Assembly (NCBI RefSeq): GCF_011386835.1
Contig: NC_088795.1
Span: forward strand, 98,082,434 to 98,146,433
Source of the DNA: Chrysemys picta bellii
Taxonomy: Eukaryota > Chordata > Testudines > Emydidae
Length of the DNA: 64,000 nt
Direction: 5' to 3'
The stretch's first letter is position 1; each line of letters begins with the position of its first letter. The position numbers were made by a program, and so were the translations under genes. The notes under the pieces are model-generated. The model had not been told where the DNA came from. It did no database searches and was given only the letters and a program-made list of their open reading frames with translations. Below are positions 11,842 through 24,840 of the stretch, piece after piece.

Positions 11842-12337
11842 AGGCATGTCTACACTACAGCCCTAAGCCAACCTATGTTAGGTCAACTTACAGCCACCGC
11901 AGTAATTATTGTGGTGGCTGATGGCCACACTTCCCTCCTTCTGTCAGTGGTGTGCGTCCTCACAAGGAGTGTTTCCAGCAACTGAAGAGGGGCAGTGTGG
12001 GGGGCTGAGAGCCCTCTGCGTAGTCCCCCCCATGCAGGTTTCTCGCCTCACTGCTCCTGGCCAGGAGTGGACGGGGCAGCTGCCCGGGCTTCTTGCCTCC
12101 CTGATCAGGGAGTGGGGAGCCTCCGGGTAGCAGCCCAGCTGGGAGCAGGGGGCAGCCTAGCTCTAGAAGCCCAGCTTTCTTGACAAGACAGCCAACAGCC
12201 AATGTAAATAATGCAGTGACTACACGGACACTGATTTGTCCTAACTGCACCAACATAAGCCCTACACCTTTCATGGAGGTGGAGTTATTATGTCAGTGTA
12301 GTAAGGCATTTACATCGGCAGGACAAGGCTGTAGTGC
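11842..12337 (+). mobile_element. Harbinger-like nonautonomous element, right end cut by hAT insertion
   Basis: The left end reads GGCATGTCTACACTACAG, matching the inverted repeat of the full Harbinger element at 40405 (GGCCTGGTCTACACTACG). The interior is GC-rich. Its right part reaches a sequence like GACAAGGCTGTAGTG and stops where the hAT-type end CAGGGGTGGGCAAAC begins. The true right terminus is not visible. Confidence 0.55.
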
Positions 12338-12680
12338 AGGGGTGGGCAAACTTTTTGGCCTGAGGGCCACATCTGGGAATAGAAATTGTATGGCAGGCCA
12401 TGAATGGTCACTAAATTGGGGTTGGGGTGCGGGAGAGGGTGAGAGCTCTGGTTGGGGGTGTGAGCTCTGGGGTGGGGTTGGGGATGAGGAGTTTGGGGTG
12501 TAGGAGGGTGCTCTGGGCTGGGACCGAGGAGTTTGGAGGGCAGGAGGGGGGGTCAGGGCTGGGGCAGAGGGTTGGGGTGTGGGAAGGGTTGCAGGCTCCA
12601 GGGGGATGCGGGCTCTGGGGTGGGGTGGGGATGAGCCTGACCAGTATTCCCTGCTCCTGACATTTCAAGCAGTGGTTCAA
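12338..12680 (+). mobile_element. GC-rich hAT nonautonomous element, truncated
   Basis: Begins CAGGGGTGGGCAAACTTTTT and follows the same sequence as the complete copy at 56571-57260 (GGCCACATCTGGGAATAG, then G-rich degenerate repeats of 'ggctctggggtgggg'). The matching right end (GTAGTTTTCCCACCCC) is absent, so this copy is 3'-truncated. Confidence 0.7.
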
Positions 12681-14023
12681 GGGGCCTCTCTGCATGCATG
12701 AAGGGAACTGAGGGGGAACAAACAGCATGTCTAGTGCCACAGATGGCCAAGTAAGGGATTTTATTTATTTGTGCACAAGGGGTAGCTGTACTCTTATGTC
12801 TGTCAGTCTGTCTATAGTTCTACTATAAAATTTAAGAGACTGCTAAATATTCTTCTCTGTTTCTTCTTGCAGAGTCCAGTGCCTGGGTGAGGACATCAAG
12901 CCAACTCCCAAATGGAGATGCTAACCATAGGCCCCGTTAGTGCAACTGCTTACTGGTTCTAGTTAACGTGTTTTAATGGTGTAAGAACTGACTTCTAGCT
13001 TTAACCAGCACAGAGTTCCCAAAACCACAGGGAATCTCAGTTGGCCAGTTAGGATCAGAACCAGTTTCTTTTGTGCTGCCCAAGAGGAGTGAAGGGGCTG
13101 GATCTTACCTCAGAATCTGCCCCCGCCCACCTTGTCTGAAAACTAAAATTATTATTTTTAATAGTGAGGATGATTGAATAGAAACAATGGATTTGGAGAA
13201 CATACTATCCAGGCAATTACATCATGCTTATCACGGAAGTAACTGAGCAGCTAGCCTAGAGCATTCTGTGCGGCAGGCTGAAGAGAATGCATTTCTGTCC
13301 TAGAAGCTTTGAGCTAGAATCAGGCTTAAGACAAGCTCGAAGTCTACTTCCTAGAGGACACTTGCTCATATTCACAGTACCCCATACTGACACAACTGGA
13401 CACATACAGAGAGCAAAGACTGAAGCAGCAGCCATGCTGAAGGTCAGGAGCTGCATGTCCTGGCTGAAGGGGGGGTGCAAGGATAACTATCAAGTCACTC
13501 AGTTTCTTAAATGTTGAATATCTTGCCAAGAATTGCCAAAACTGTATTTTCATAAGACTGCACTTCAAAACTCTCCTAGGTATCAACAATTTCCAAGAGG
13601 TTTCCTTTTCCTCTTAGACGACCAGTTTATTTATATGGCATTTGATTTTTTTCAACATTTTCCACCCTTTTGCATTCTTAGTTCTTGCTTCAGCCTAGCT
13701 TATGAGCTGATGTGCGTCTGCACACTGTGTCTGCTACCCCCTAACCCAGAGAAACACTATGTCATAAATTACACTTGTAGGGTATAACTCATTTTACTAT
13801 ACTACGTTATAGAACCGAGGTAGATTTCAAATAAATTGCTGGCAAAATTATCTAAAGACCCGAGAAACAAAAATCTGCATTCAAAGAAAGTTTCTTTTAC
13901 CAATTCACAGGAGACATCATGATTCAGAAATTGCATCCAGCTTTTGAATGGCTGCCTTTGCACTGAAAGCACTGGGTGACACATTCAATGTTTTGCATGT
14001 GTCTTGTTGTGACCGAAACTTAC

Positions 14024-14219
14024 CATCGCTGCTTCCTCTGAGCACTACATCTGGAGACGGTGTCTGCTGTGAGCGGGAACCAAATGAATCCAAACTGTCA
14101 AAGGAATCATCTCTGCCGTGGCGAGGGGGGGAAAGGGAATCACTGCGTTCAGAGTCCCAGCAATCAATATAACCACTGTCACGAATGTTGCGTTTGGGGC
14201 TCTCAATATCTTCTGTTTC
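14024..14219 (-). CDS. LIMCH1: LIMCH1 exon: Ser/Arg-rich linker after the CH domain
   Basis: The exon encodes about 65 residues starting [20 protein letters not shown], then a [20 protein letters not shown] stretch and a final [13 protein letters not shown] recognise this as the LIMCH1 linker directly after the CH domain; it is diagnostic for LIMCH1 and is not in LMO7. It is 196 nt, starts phase 0 after a TGTAG acceptor (14221-14220), and ends one base into a Gly codon before GTAAGT (14023). The many Ser-Pro and Arg-x-x-Ser sites suggest a phosphorylated, disordered segment; this is inference from composition. Confidence 0.93.
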
Positions 14220-17200
14220 CTACATGGAAATACAGACGTACCTCTTCAAAAAAGTCAGTGACACAAAAATGAGATCCACTATGCATCTGAGTACAAAGTA
14301 TCTTTCTAATGCACTAAAATCTCTTCCCTCAATCATAGCATTTTTTTTTTGCTTTCAAATCAAAAGCATGAGATTGCAATAAAACCTCATTTCATACCAA
14401 TTAAGAGGAACACACATGCTTTGGATTAATATAGTTATTTGAAATACAGTTGCAATAGGCAGATTAATAAAACTATCAAAATTGAAATAAACCTGAAACT
14501 TGACTTGTCTTCCATAGTCCATAGCACACTGGCAAAGGCATTATAAATTTGACCTCATGGCTGAGTTGGGGATAAGCTCACTATTCTCCAGATTAATTCC
14601 CCCAATCTATCTATTGTATCTGACTGGGACACCAGCAGGCAGCATTTGTTGTCGTCGCCTGAGCTCGGCAAAATAATGAAGCAGTTTGTCCCAGTCTCCC
14701 TGCACCTTGAAGAGAAATTCCTGTTATGAAAGAGGGATGTCTTTCTAAAGCAATCAGCAATGAAAAATATGCAAAATGCTTTTCCTGATGCCTCAGAAGA
14801 ATTCAGTCGTGCTCTTTACTCTTTGCCAGCTCCTGGCTCTGGGGGATATGAAAGCACTTGTAGCTGACCCACATGTTCAGAGCAGTGAGAACAATGGTTG
14901 TCTTTGACAGCCCTGTGATTATAAATTCTTTCCAGCGCAAGCAGCACATACTAAAACTCTAAAACTCCAGCAGAGGGAAAGGTCAATGGAAGCCATCCTC
15001 ACCCTTGCATTATAATAAATCCCTTGTTTCAGCCAGTTTCTTAACGTTAATTACAATAGCACAGGCCGAGAAAAGCAAAAATAACTACTCTCTTACTCAA
15101 AAGATAAACCTCTATGTTTTTTTTCTCCGCCAGACTGTCACTGAAAAAACTCAAGAGATGCGGGTGACATCATCAGACTGACATTTTTCAATCTGAAAAG
15201 ATTGGAATGTGAAACTTTTTCTTGACACACTTAAATATTAATTTTAAACTTTCCAATTAAAAAAACACCTATGGGCTACAGATAATTGGAGCTCAACAAC
15301 TGAGTGGAGAGTAGCTCCCACTGCCCTCTACAGCTACTGTTGTCATTATTAGTATTGCCAGTGATCATATCAATCAACATTATGGTACAATAAAGTCAAC
15401 AACCTCCTTAGCAAAGGAGAATTACGGCAGAAAGAGCATCTGAGAAGGGGAGCATCATAATATCAATCAAAAGTTCAATATTCAAAGGGAGAGGCTCAGA
15501 GGGAAAAGGAAAGATTAGAAACTCGTGTCTTGTAGACTTTCCAGGAAGAAGACTTAATTAGAGCCACTAAATAACTTGCTGCCAAAATACCACAGTATGT
15601 CCAGCACCAAAGGTTCCTTAAGGCCAAGCAAAATCACAGTAATGCCAATAGTCACAGAGTACACGAACTGGGATTATACTCAAGTTTTGTTTTATTTTTT
15701 AATTTAAAATATGTTAACAAGTAGTGATTTAATTCAATGGCGTTTTCCTCCCTTATCGCTTGTTTAGGAATGGTATATATACACACACACATAAACACTG
15801 TTCAATGTATACCACCTCTGTCTTTCTAAAATCTATATTAAGTATACAGCTCCAAGAAAAAAGATTACATCCTCTCAAAATCCTCTTTACCCTTTTCTTC
15901 AAAACTATCTGAAATCTTTTCCAAATCCAGATTCAGAAAAAGCTCCCCATCTCTACATACCAATCAGCTATATTCAATCCTCTGGCAGACTTCCATTTTC
16001 TTAAAATAATATGTTTGAAAGTCATGGAAACGCTCAATAGCAAGAGGGATAGAAATCAGATGAACTATTTGAAAGTACAGGCTGAAAAAAACATTCTTCA
16101 GCTGTTTCATGCTTTAAAACCCTGAATGAAGTGTGAATGAACAGATTCCAAAATTCCCTATTTTATTAACCCGTTAACTTTAATTTAGTTTACTTTTTAA
16201 TTACTGGCAGCTACAGGTAAAAGTAGGGAAGTGTACAAGAGATGGCACAATAGACTGTAGTAATTCTCTTGTAAACATGTACTATTTAGCCTTCCCGTTG
16301 GCACCTCATTCTCCCAAAAGATTACTGTTACTGGCTATGACAGATACTCAAAATTAGAGCAAGTGTGTGTTATCTACTAGATAGTAACCACTCTAAGTAT
16401 CATTTACATCTTACTGTGACACTTTTTGAAAAGATAATCCCATAGCATACCATAATGCACTGGTCTATCATGCCCATCTGGTAAAAATCAATGCATAACC
16501 TTGTGGTAGTAAAAGTAGATACAACTGCCAAATTTAAAACCTATTTGCCAGCCACTTTTATATATTCCTTTTCAAACTATTGAATATATTCAAAGTGCAC
16601 TATGGATTAACTGTTTACATTTTTCAGATTGAAAACTGGATGAGTATGCAGTAAAGTAGGTTAAAAGAAATAAAATTAAAAACTCACTGAATAAAGTTAA
16701 AAAAGGATTTCAATGGAGGTAGTACTAGCACATACTGAAATGTCACTTGCTGTCAATGCCATTGTTAAATTCAATGGAACTGTGCCAGTGTAACCCTTCA
16801 TTTATAAAGAAGTGCTCTCGCCATCCAGCCTAAGCTAAAGTAATGGAGTGCTGCACAACATAGTTCAAATGTTCTAAATTACAACAACAAACCTCTTAAA
16901 CTTCAACCACAAAATAACTCCAGGAGAATTGATGTGTGGCATAAAGAAGGAGTGGGAAGGCAAGGTAAGAAATACAGGTCTAGCAACAGTCATAATAATA
17001 CCATCCAACTAATATCTTTGTTTACTGCACTGAAAAGTTTATGGCGATACAAACATTCAAACATTAGGAGATTCCCTTCATTGGTTCCCCTCCTCCACTG
17101 CAGCAAATTCAAGTTTCTTGTTCTTGTCTTTGACCTGCTGAATTCTGCCCCCTCCCTCTTTATCATCTCCACCCTCCTAACGATGCCAGCTTTTAAACAC

Positions 17201-17261
17201 CATTTATCCCCTTATCCCACAACAGTATATCTAGACTTTCTTCCAATCTGTCCCCTTCATA

Positions 17262-17690
17262 AAAGGACAAGGTGCATGAAGTAATATCTTTCATTGGACC
17301 AACTTCTGTTGGCAAGAGAGCAGGCTGGCTCCAGCGTTTTTGCCGCCCCAAGCGGGGGGGGGGGGGCAGGGCAAAGCCACGATTGGCACCACTTCAGTAG
17401 CAGCTCTACCGCCGCCACTTCACTCTTCGGCGGCAGGTCCTTCCCTCTAAGAGGGACTGATGGACTCGCCGCCGAATTGCCGCCAGAGCCAGATGTGCCG
17501 CCCCTTTCCGTTGGCCGCCCCAAGCACCTGCTTGCTGCATTGGTGCCTGGAGCCGACCCTGTAAGAGAGACAGCTTTCAAGCTTATGCAGAACTCTTATT
17601 CAGGTCTGGGAAAGGTACTCCCAGAGTCACAGCTAAATGCAAGGTGGAACAGATGGTTTGGCATAAGTAGTTAGCAAAATAATAAGGTCC
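17262..17690 (+). repeat. Interspersed repeat split by a hAT insertion
   Basis: The left part ends TCATTGGACCAACTTCTGTT plus GGCAAGAGAG. The right part resumes ACAGCTTTCAAGCTTATGCA and GTACTCCCAGAGTCACAGCT. I recognise these as one continuous sauropsid repeat. An inverted piece of the same family seems present at 38160-38240. Family assignment (perhaps Penelope-like) is uncertain. Confidence 0.55.
17321..17561. mobile_element. 241-bp hAT-type nonautonomous transposon
   Basis: The ends are inverted: CAGGCTGGCTCCAG on the left and CTGGAGCCGACCCTG on the right. Flanking 8-mers CAAGAGAG (17313-17320) and TAAGAGAG (17562-17569) differ at one base and fit a hAT 8-bp target duplication. The GC-rich interior should not be read as a CpG-island promoter. 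Confidence 0.75.
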
Positions 17691-18527
17691 ATTATTACTT
17701 TTCTGCAATTTTCCATGGCTTGTCTGCAACTCAGCCGCAATTTTTTGACAATCATCCTGCAATTCAAGTAGGGCCTCAAAAATATATGAAAAATGCATCA
17801 CGTGGAGCAAACACCCACCCTCATGTACCAAATGGCACCCTTATTACTCTGCTTTTTTGTCCGAGCCCATCTCCCCACCCTTCATCTGTCTTTCAGACTG
17901 CAAATTCTTTGGGGTTGGGACTGCAAAGCCATGATTCATTCAGGTCATTCCAAATGAATGCCAATTAACTTTTATACCTCCAGACACAATCAGGTATGTG
18001 GCATATACAGAATACACTATCCCGGTGACCCCAGCAGAACCACAGGAGCATCAAATTGAGGAGTATCAACATCCGCTGCAGCCTACTGTAAGTGCCCTGA
18101 CTGGGCCATGGGAATGGTGCTACCCTCTGCACTGGCCTCTTCCCAGCAGCAGAACCTGGCTGGTCTGCTCTACTGTGGCCTGTAAACCCTGACATCCATT
18201 TTCATCCAAGATTTAGAGTTTGACAAAATACAGATTATCAAGGTTATGCTACATGTGAAGTGCATACACAATCCCTTCCCCCACCCACTTTGCCTTTCTT
18301 CACCTGTTGAAATGATATATCTTGATATGAAACTTGTGGTGCAACTGAAAACTGGCTGAGGGAAATATTGTTCATGACAGTCTGTGTGTTCAAATATGTT
18401 CTTTAATCTGATGCTCCCTAGGTCCACTGACTCACTCTGCAAGTCTCTCTATTGAGAGCAGTCGATCAGTATACCATAAGCAAAGAGCAGAAAAACCAAA
18501 TTATGAACGTTACTCTACCATTTTAAG

Positions 18528-18942
18528 AAGAGCTGGGCAACATATTTTCAGTAAATAGTAAATTCCCCAAAATATGCATTTTTAGGCTACCAAAAGTATT
18601 CGTAAATTTGGGTCAAATTCAGTTAATAGTTCTGCCCCCCCCCCCCAAAAAAGAACCAAAAAAAGGTAATTAAAAAAAAAAGTCAAAATGGTTCATTTTA
18701 ACCATTTAGCAACAAAACGTTTAGACTTTTTGTTTTGGCACAGCATTTAATTTCAAAATGTAGCCAATTAAAAACGCCAAACAAATAAAAGGGTGAAAAA
18801 CCTGAAAACAATTAAATATGTTTACAATATGTTTCATTCAACCCAAAAAAAGTTTGTTTCAGGTTAAACTGAACCTAATTTTTACCCCCCAGATTTTTCA
18901 GTTTGGCTCCTGAACCAAATCATCACTTATTCACTCAGCTCT
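18528..18942. repeat. AT-rich repeat with inverted ends
   Basis: The left end AGAGCTGGGC and the right end (reverse complement AGAGCTGAGT) are inverted. The interior is AT-rich with repeated AAAAT/TTTCA words. It is probably a nonautonomous DNA transposon, but I found no clear target duplication. Confidence 0.45.
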
Positions 18943-19211
18943 AGGTGTAATGCTATATGACCATTTTAAAGTCCTACTGCTGGTAATTTCTGCATCACTA
19001 GCACCACCTGCAAAACTGGCTACCAAAAAAAGCCAAGCCTGTATTTACAGTTGTTTAGTATCAGCAGGAGCTTTTACAAAAAAGTTAAGTAGCTCACTCC
19101 CCAGCCCACCATCCACCTGTAGCTTTCATTACAACAGACATCAGAAAGAATTTTTGTGGGACTTCCAACTTCAATAATTAAAAGCCCCAAAAACGCTAAC
19201 AAAAAAGATAC

Positions 19212-19322
19212 CTTTCTCATCTGTGCCAGCAATCCTTCAAACTCCTTCAGGTTCAGTGTTGCTCCACTGTATGAAGTGCATCTGTTTGCTGCTTTCCCCA
19301 GCCAATAAATGGTAATTAGTAC
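19212..19322 (-). CDS. LIMCH1: LIMCH1 exon: C-terminal helix of the CH domain
   Basis: This 111-nt exon (37 codons, phase 0 at both ends) begins with [20 protein letters not shown] and ends [15 protein letters not shown], which matches the end of the LIMCH1 CH domain. The acceptor is CTGCAG (19325-19323) and the donor is GTATCT (19211). The tryptophan in IYWLG is a conserved core residue of the CH fold. With the two exons to its right it gives about 83 residues of CH domain, so the N-terminal half must be encoded outside the window. It splices in phase to the linker exon at 14024-14219. Confidence 0.92.
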
Positions 19323-21696
19323 CTGCAGAAATCAGTAAACATTAATTGAAAATCTACACAATTACTTTGCTAAATTTACTTTTCCTAAGGACCTCTTCAT
19401 TTATTTTGAACTCTGAATCACTGGTGGATTTGAGAATTTGTTCTAAATCTGTATTCCCCTCTGGGGAGTGGGAAGGGAGGGTGGTTAAATGGTTAATAAC
19501 AAATACATGAAGCATCTATTAAAGGTAAAATAATCTTATAGAATTTGCAGCTTATTAAAAAAACATACTGCTGTGTCACGTCTGGCTGAAAAGTAAGCAG
19601 CAAAAATAAACCTCAATATTAAAAACTAGGTACAATATTCGAAAGTATTCCCAAAGTGAAGAGAGCTCAAAAGAACTACCTTCCAATAATGAAGGCTTCC
19701 AAATCTCATGGTAAAATAAAGTTAAGGGTGGCAGGAAAATATTACTTACTAATAATGGTTTTCCTTAATTAAAATACATAAGGAAATAAACAACAAAATG
19801 TTTGTAACAAATATGTCAGGGACTATTTGAAGAAGAGAAAAGGCTAGTTCTACCCACCCCAATATTACTGATAAGATTCAATGCATTTCACCTCTAGTTT
19901 AATGGCTCAAAATATCCAGACCAATACTAAAAATAAAAGCCTGGACCATCTGGCAGTTTTTCGGCAGTTTAGGCAGAATGAGTTGATGGTTTCACCTAAC
20001 TTTCAACCTGACATCTACCCCAATGAAAACACCACCATCAGAACTAAGGCCAAGGCCAAGGCCTAAGCTTATAGACCTTTATATACACACTCATCCCTTG
20101 AGGAAGTTGCTCCAGGTTAAGAATAAATACAGTGATGGAACCAAGAAGAGAAACTGATTCTGGCACTGGCAGGACTGTATCTGTTCTGGGGATAGAGAAC
20201 TTCAGTTGCCTAAGTCTATCAAAATCCAATTCCTTTCATGAATGCTAAAATTCTCTTAAATTTTTAGAAAAACAAAAAGTCATTTTCTGGCCCCTTTGTG
20301 TCTTATAATTCAAACCTTTTAAAGAAAGTGTTTCAGTTTTATTATAACCCCAGATTTGATGGCAATTGAAATTTAACTAAACACAGAATAACAAATTCAT
20401 GTGAAAACAGTTCACAGCACATGCTCTCAAGTAAAGTAAAAATACTTGCAGACAAGTACTATTCAGAAATAAGAAGCTGTCTAATTCATTTTCCTACCCA
20501 ATTATGTGATGAGATGAGGATTATGCTAGGTTCAATTATTTTTGCAAGCACTCAATCATTTGATCTCCTCCTCCCCTCCTTATGCAGGGTTGAAAACATT
20601 TCCAGACAAATGTCACCTTTGCAAGCAATTCTGACTGGCTGCCAGTCTGGAGTACAGAATAATGCATCTGAAATGTCTACATTACATAGAAAGACACTTT
20701 TATGAATCCTTTTTAATGTTAATTTTAAGAACACCACATCCACATGAAACCTTTTAGCCAATTTCAAGAGAGACAGACACCCCAAATGCCACTGAATGAA
20801 AACATTCCCATGTATCTTTGTGTGCTGGAAAACAAAGATATTACTCTGCTGATGACAAGAAAGGCAGGATGAAATAATTCTGTCCTTTTTACCTGTAATC
20901 TTGATTGCTGGCTTGAAAAATTATAAGGGAAAGGTCTTGGCATTCCCTTACACTGTAGGGGGATGTCAGCCAAATACAAATTGAATTTACAGTAGTTTAC
21001 AGCTGACAGTAAAGCCAGATTTGCCTGGCCTTTAATAGTGTAACTAACTCTGGGATTAGCCAAATTCAGACATTTTCTTTTTCTTTTCTTTTTTTCCACT
21101 TTACCATTACAAAATCATTACTACTGCCACTGGTTGAAATCAACAAAACGTTAAACTTAATAGAATTAAGCCTACTGTGCTTTTGACAACGCATCCTACT
21201 TGGAAAACATACACAAAACTACTTGGAAACTCAAAGAGAAAGCTAGCAAGTCAAATGGGAAATTACAATTCAACAGTTTAGATCCACATAATGTGAATGC
21301 AGTTTGGATTGTATTATCATCTTCTTGATATGCTTTGCGCAAATGTATAACCAAATTACAATCACTGTATGCCCAGTAAATTCAGAAAGGCCAAAAAAAG
21401 TCTAGCTTTTGATTTGTTAAATAGTGTTAATCAAAATTAGACTGGTAGTCAAGAAATTAAATTGTTTAGTTCTTTATTTAGTCAGAGACAACAACACTAG
21501 CACAGTTCTATTTTGTTTGCAGAGATGGTCTGCCTCTGCAGCAGTATAGTTAGTTTCCAATGAACTATTCATGGTTAATGTACTAAAGAACTTTTCAGAT
21601 TTGCATCACAGTACTAGCTTTTACAATCTCTAAATTCTAACTCAGTCCAAAGCCAGGATTATCCAGAGAAGAAAGTACTGCAAATTAAATACTTAC
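19323..21696 (-). other. LIMCH1 intron
   Basis: A 2.4-kb intron inside the CH domain. It has a four-unit GGCCAA run near 20046-20066 and a pyrimidine-rich stretch near 21070-21100. No recognisable mobile element or RNA gene. Confidence 0.75.
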
Positions 21697-21727
21697 ATTT
21701 TTCAGCTTTCTACTGTTGTCAATGTTC
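21697..21727 (-). CDS. LIMCH1: LIMCH1 31-nt micro-exon: CH domain
   Basis: This short exon encodes NIDNSRKLKN, the link between the ITVK strand and the VLITIYWLG helix of the CH domain. It starts with a single G that completes the split Lys codon of the previous exon, follows a CAG acceptor (21730-21728), and ends in phase 0 at AAT before a GTAAGT donor. It is too short to be found by ORF length. The support is phase continuity with both neighbours, exact splice dinucleotides, and the fit to CH-domain sequence (known family pattern). Confidence 0.88.
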
Positions 21728-23640
21728 CTGGATGCACCCACAAAAAAGAGAGAGAAAAGAAAAATCAGAAAGCAGACACTGTTTCCAAGAGCGTATATGC
21801 AGGAGGTCACGTGGTTCCCCTAACAAAAGCCTGCAGGATGCTTTTGCTGGTTGGAAACACAAGAAAGCTAGGAAGATGTAGTGCATTCATTCATAATGTG
21901 GGAGTATTTTGCAATCATTACTGCAATCATTAAATTACAATGCTTTAACAGCAAAGAGAAAATATGTTGTAGACATCCCATTGCCAAGAATGAAATATAG
22001 AGCTGCTGATTTGTACACACAAGGAAGACTAAAGTCCTAAACCCTAAAATCTAGTCTATTGTAGTCCAGTTTTGCTCTGCAATATGTCATGAATACCCAA
22101 CAGATTTAATAGGAGTTGAACATGCATACACCACGGAAGAATTTAGCCCTAAATGTTTAAATAAACATGGCTTGCCCCACAGCAAGTCTCACAAAGAAAA
22201 TAAACATCATGCAGAGACCGGAAGGGAGATGAAACAATAATACAGATGATATTGTGAACTACAGTCTCCTCTAGTGCACTCGTAGTAGAAGATTTTTGTT
22301 CTGCTTTGTGAATGTATATTTAGCACTCCCATTAAAGACTAACACCCTTTTTGGGCAAAGTCAATCTATTTCTTGGCCAGCATTCCTTCAATATGGCTGG
22401 AAGTCATAAGTTAGGAACCTACATGAAGTTTAAGGTTGTGAAAACACAAACAACAGGGAAATTATATGACTGCACTTCAAATTCAACTTATTTTTAGCCA
22501 AGAAACTTCTTGGAGAACTGAGGATAAAAGGAATGTGTCTAACACTTCTGGGTATTAGACAAATAAAACAAATGTACTGCAAATGTTTAGTTGAGATTGT
22601 CCCCAGAATAAAATTAAAAGCCAGTTCACTTCAAACTACGCAAGTGCACTCTGGTGATAAATTTATCCGACTGCCAGAAACCAGAATGTTTGTTTACATT
22701 TATGAAAATACCGAAAGCTTGAAAAATAAAGGAACTTCAAATAATTTGCCACTTTCCCAAAACATTCTTCTTCCAGTACCTGCACCCTAAAAAAATATTG
22801 TTCATATTTTCTTTTCCACTGCAATTTTACTATGAAAAAATGTATGTAACCTGATTAAAGTCAGCCTATTTCTTTAAAGCATTAGATCATAACTTTTATA
22901 GCTGAATGATCAAAAATACCGTATGTCTAAAGCACATTCCATTTAAAATGCACAAAAAGAAATCACAAAAAGAATAAAAGTTTTTTTTAATCATGTGCAG
23001 TAATACCAAAGATTTATTTGATTTTGTAGCACAGAATAAACAGTCTTTGCTACAATAAATAAGCATTCAAAATAGCTGCAGATTGATGAGTAGACTATGG
23101 TGTCTATTTAGTAAAAACAGCCATGGAGTTTTTCCACTACAAGACTCAGATTTGGCTTTTGCATGAACTTGGACAGTACAGGAAAAGCATTTCAGTTAGA
23201 TTTCCACAGGTGGGTTTCTCTGAAGAGTCGAGGGGAGAAAAGATTTTCTGACAACGAGTAGCTCCACATCCATCTACCACCACGTTTAATTGAGGGCTAA
23301 CCCCGTTCTCCAGTTTATTACTAATTTTTAGTTTAACTCATTTGAACACTGCATCAATCCCAAAATTCCACAGACTATTCTAGGCAGCTGTAGGCAGAAT
23401 CCTACTGGTTTTGGTAAAAAACAGAAACACCAGTGGAAATCAGGCTAAGAAAGAGGAAAATCAGGCTCACAAAGTCCCCAGGGGGTGCTACAAGCAACCT
23501 GCTGCTCACTACCAACTTAACATGGTGTTCTCATTAGGTGTACAGGTCACGCTGTATAAACAACGAAGTGTGGGTGGAATTGTGACACATCATCATGTAC
23601 ATTTGGTTGTCACACCCTTTTACATTTCTGGAGATTCTAC

Positions 23641-23886
23641 GGGATGGTCTATACTAGAAAATTAAGTCATCCCAGGTACACTATTCAGAGGTGTAAAAAA
23701 TCCACACCCCTGAACAACGTAGACAGCACTAAGTTGACAGAAGAATTCTTCTGTCAATTTAGCTACTGCCTCTCAAGAAGGCGGATTACCTATACCAACA
23801 GGAGAACCCCTCCTGTTGGCACATGTAGCGTCTACACTGCAGCTTTGCAGCTGGGCTGCTGTAGCATTTTAAGTGTAGACAAGCCC
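23641..23886. mobile_element. Harbinger-type MITE (246 bp)
   Basis: The left end GGGATGGTCTATACTAG and the right end (reverse complement GGGCTTGTCTACACTTA) form imperfect inverted repeats related to the Harbinger ends at 40405 and 44684. TTA follows the right end. The left flank is TAC, so a 3-bp TWA duplication is only partly preserved. Confidence 0.65.
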
Positions 23887-23952
23887 TTAGTCAAATTTAT
23901 GACAAGATGATTTGCTTTTACACCTCTCATTCCCCTAATTTCTCTTGGTGGG

Positions 23953-24185
23953 ACCATCCTTGAAAGACACAGTGGTCCAGTTGCTAAGGTGCTAACCTGG
24001 GAATTGGGAGACCTAGGTTCAAGTCATTCTCCCACAGTCTTCCTGTGTGACCTTGGGCAAGTCACTTACTCTCCTGCAGCCTCAGCTCCCCAACCGTGAA
24101 ATGGGAATAATACGTCCCTGCTTCACAGAGGTGTTGAGGATCATAAAATTAGTGTCTGAGTACCTCACAACTTTAATGGAGGCCA
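23953..24185 (+). repeat. MIR SINE, nearly complete
   Basis: Follows the classic MIR order: a tRNA-like head ending ACCTAGGTTCAAGTCATTCT, then GTGTGACCTTGGGCAAGTCA, CTCAGCTCCCCAACCGTGAA, GGGAATAATACGTCCCTGCT, and a tail with GAGGATCATAAAATTAG. This is an established ancient amniote SINE family. Confidence 0.85.
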
Positions 24186-24840
24186 TATATATTGATAATA
24201 TAATCAACAATAATCTATGCACTCTGCCACAGTAAGCTTTTGCATGCAGTAAACTGGGTTTCAGCTGTGATACCTCATCCTCACAGTTTACACAGAAGTT
24301 CCAGGTTCAAATGAAATATTTTGCAAGATTGCTCTACAATCCATCGTTAATTTTGAAGAATAAACAGACTGCAGCTTTCTCTACCCTGAAAGGTCTTAGT
24401 TTCACAAGAGCCTTCAATTAGTAGATCAAACTTACTGATCGGAGTCCTATAAAGCATCTTGAAAACAGTTTAATCTGCAATAACAAGGCCTGGGATTTTT
24501 TAAGTTCACATAGTGCTCTAACAAAATAGATACAAGAGAATGTTATCAATCTAGGGTGCTCTTTGAACAATGCTTATATTAGCATTGCCCTGGCATTTGA
24601 AAGCTTTTGTGCTTGATATCACTGAAAATAAAAAAAACTAGCTTCTTTCTCCGAGGGGGGAATTTCTGAACAGAACATCTAGTCTAGGCAGCAACGTGGA
24701 TTCTGAAAGCTTAGCTTGTCTCTCTATTTTACATGAATGTCAGTATCTACAGCCCTTTTTGTTCATCCTTAAACATTTACAATTAAACTACACATATCCA
24801 CAGTGTTAAGGCCCTAACTATAAACTGGTATTGTACTTAC

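Larger units (their letters stand above)
11014..14023 (-). other. LIMCH1 intron with DNA-transposon remnants
   Basis: A 3.0-kb intron. It holds a fragment of an AT-rich repeat (about 11620-11738), a Harbinger-like nonautonomous element (11842-12337) and, directly abutting it, a truncated GC-rich hAT element (12338-12680). The remainder, about 12690-14023, shows no feature I recognise. Confidence 0.75.
14220..19211 (-). other. LIMCH1 intron with repeats
   Basis: A 5.0-kb intron. From 14220 to 17250 I see only AT-rich unique-looking sequence with a short TA/CA run near 15770. It also contains an interspersed repeat split by a hAT element (17262-17690) and an AT-rich inverted-end repeat (18528-18942). 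Confidence 0.75.
21728..24840 (-). other. LIMCH1 intron with MITE and MIR
   Basis: A 3.1-kb intron. It contains a 246-bp Harbinger-type MITE (23641-23886) and a well-preserved MIR element (23953-24185). I recognise nothing in 21728-23640. Confidence 0.75.

Noticed and set aside
12411..12740. Overlapping Pro-, Gly- and Trp-rich frames on both strands
   Set aside because: They lie inside the GC-rich hAT element and are explained by degenerate repeats.
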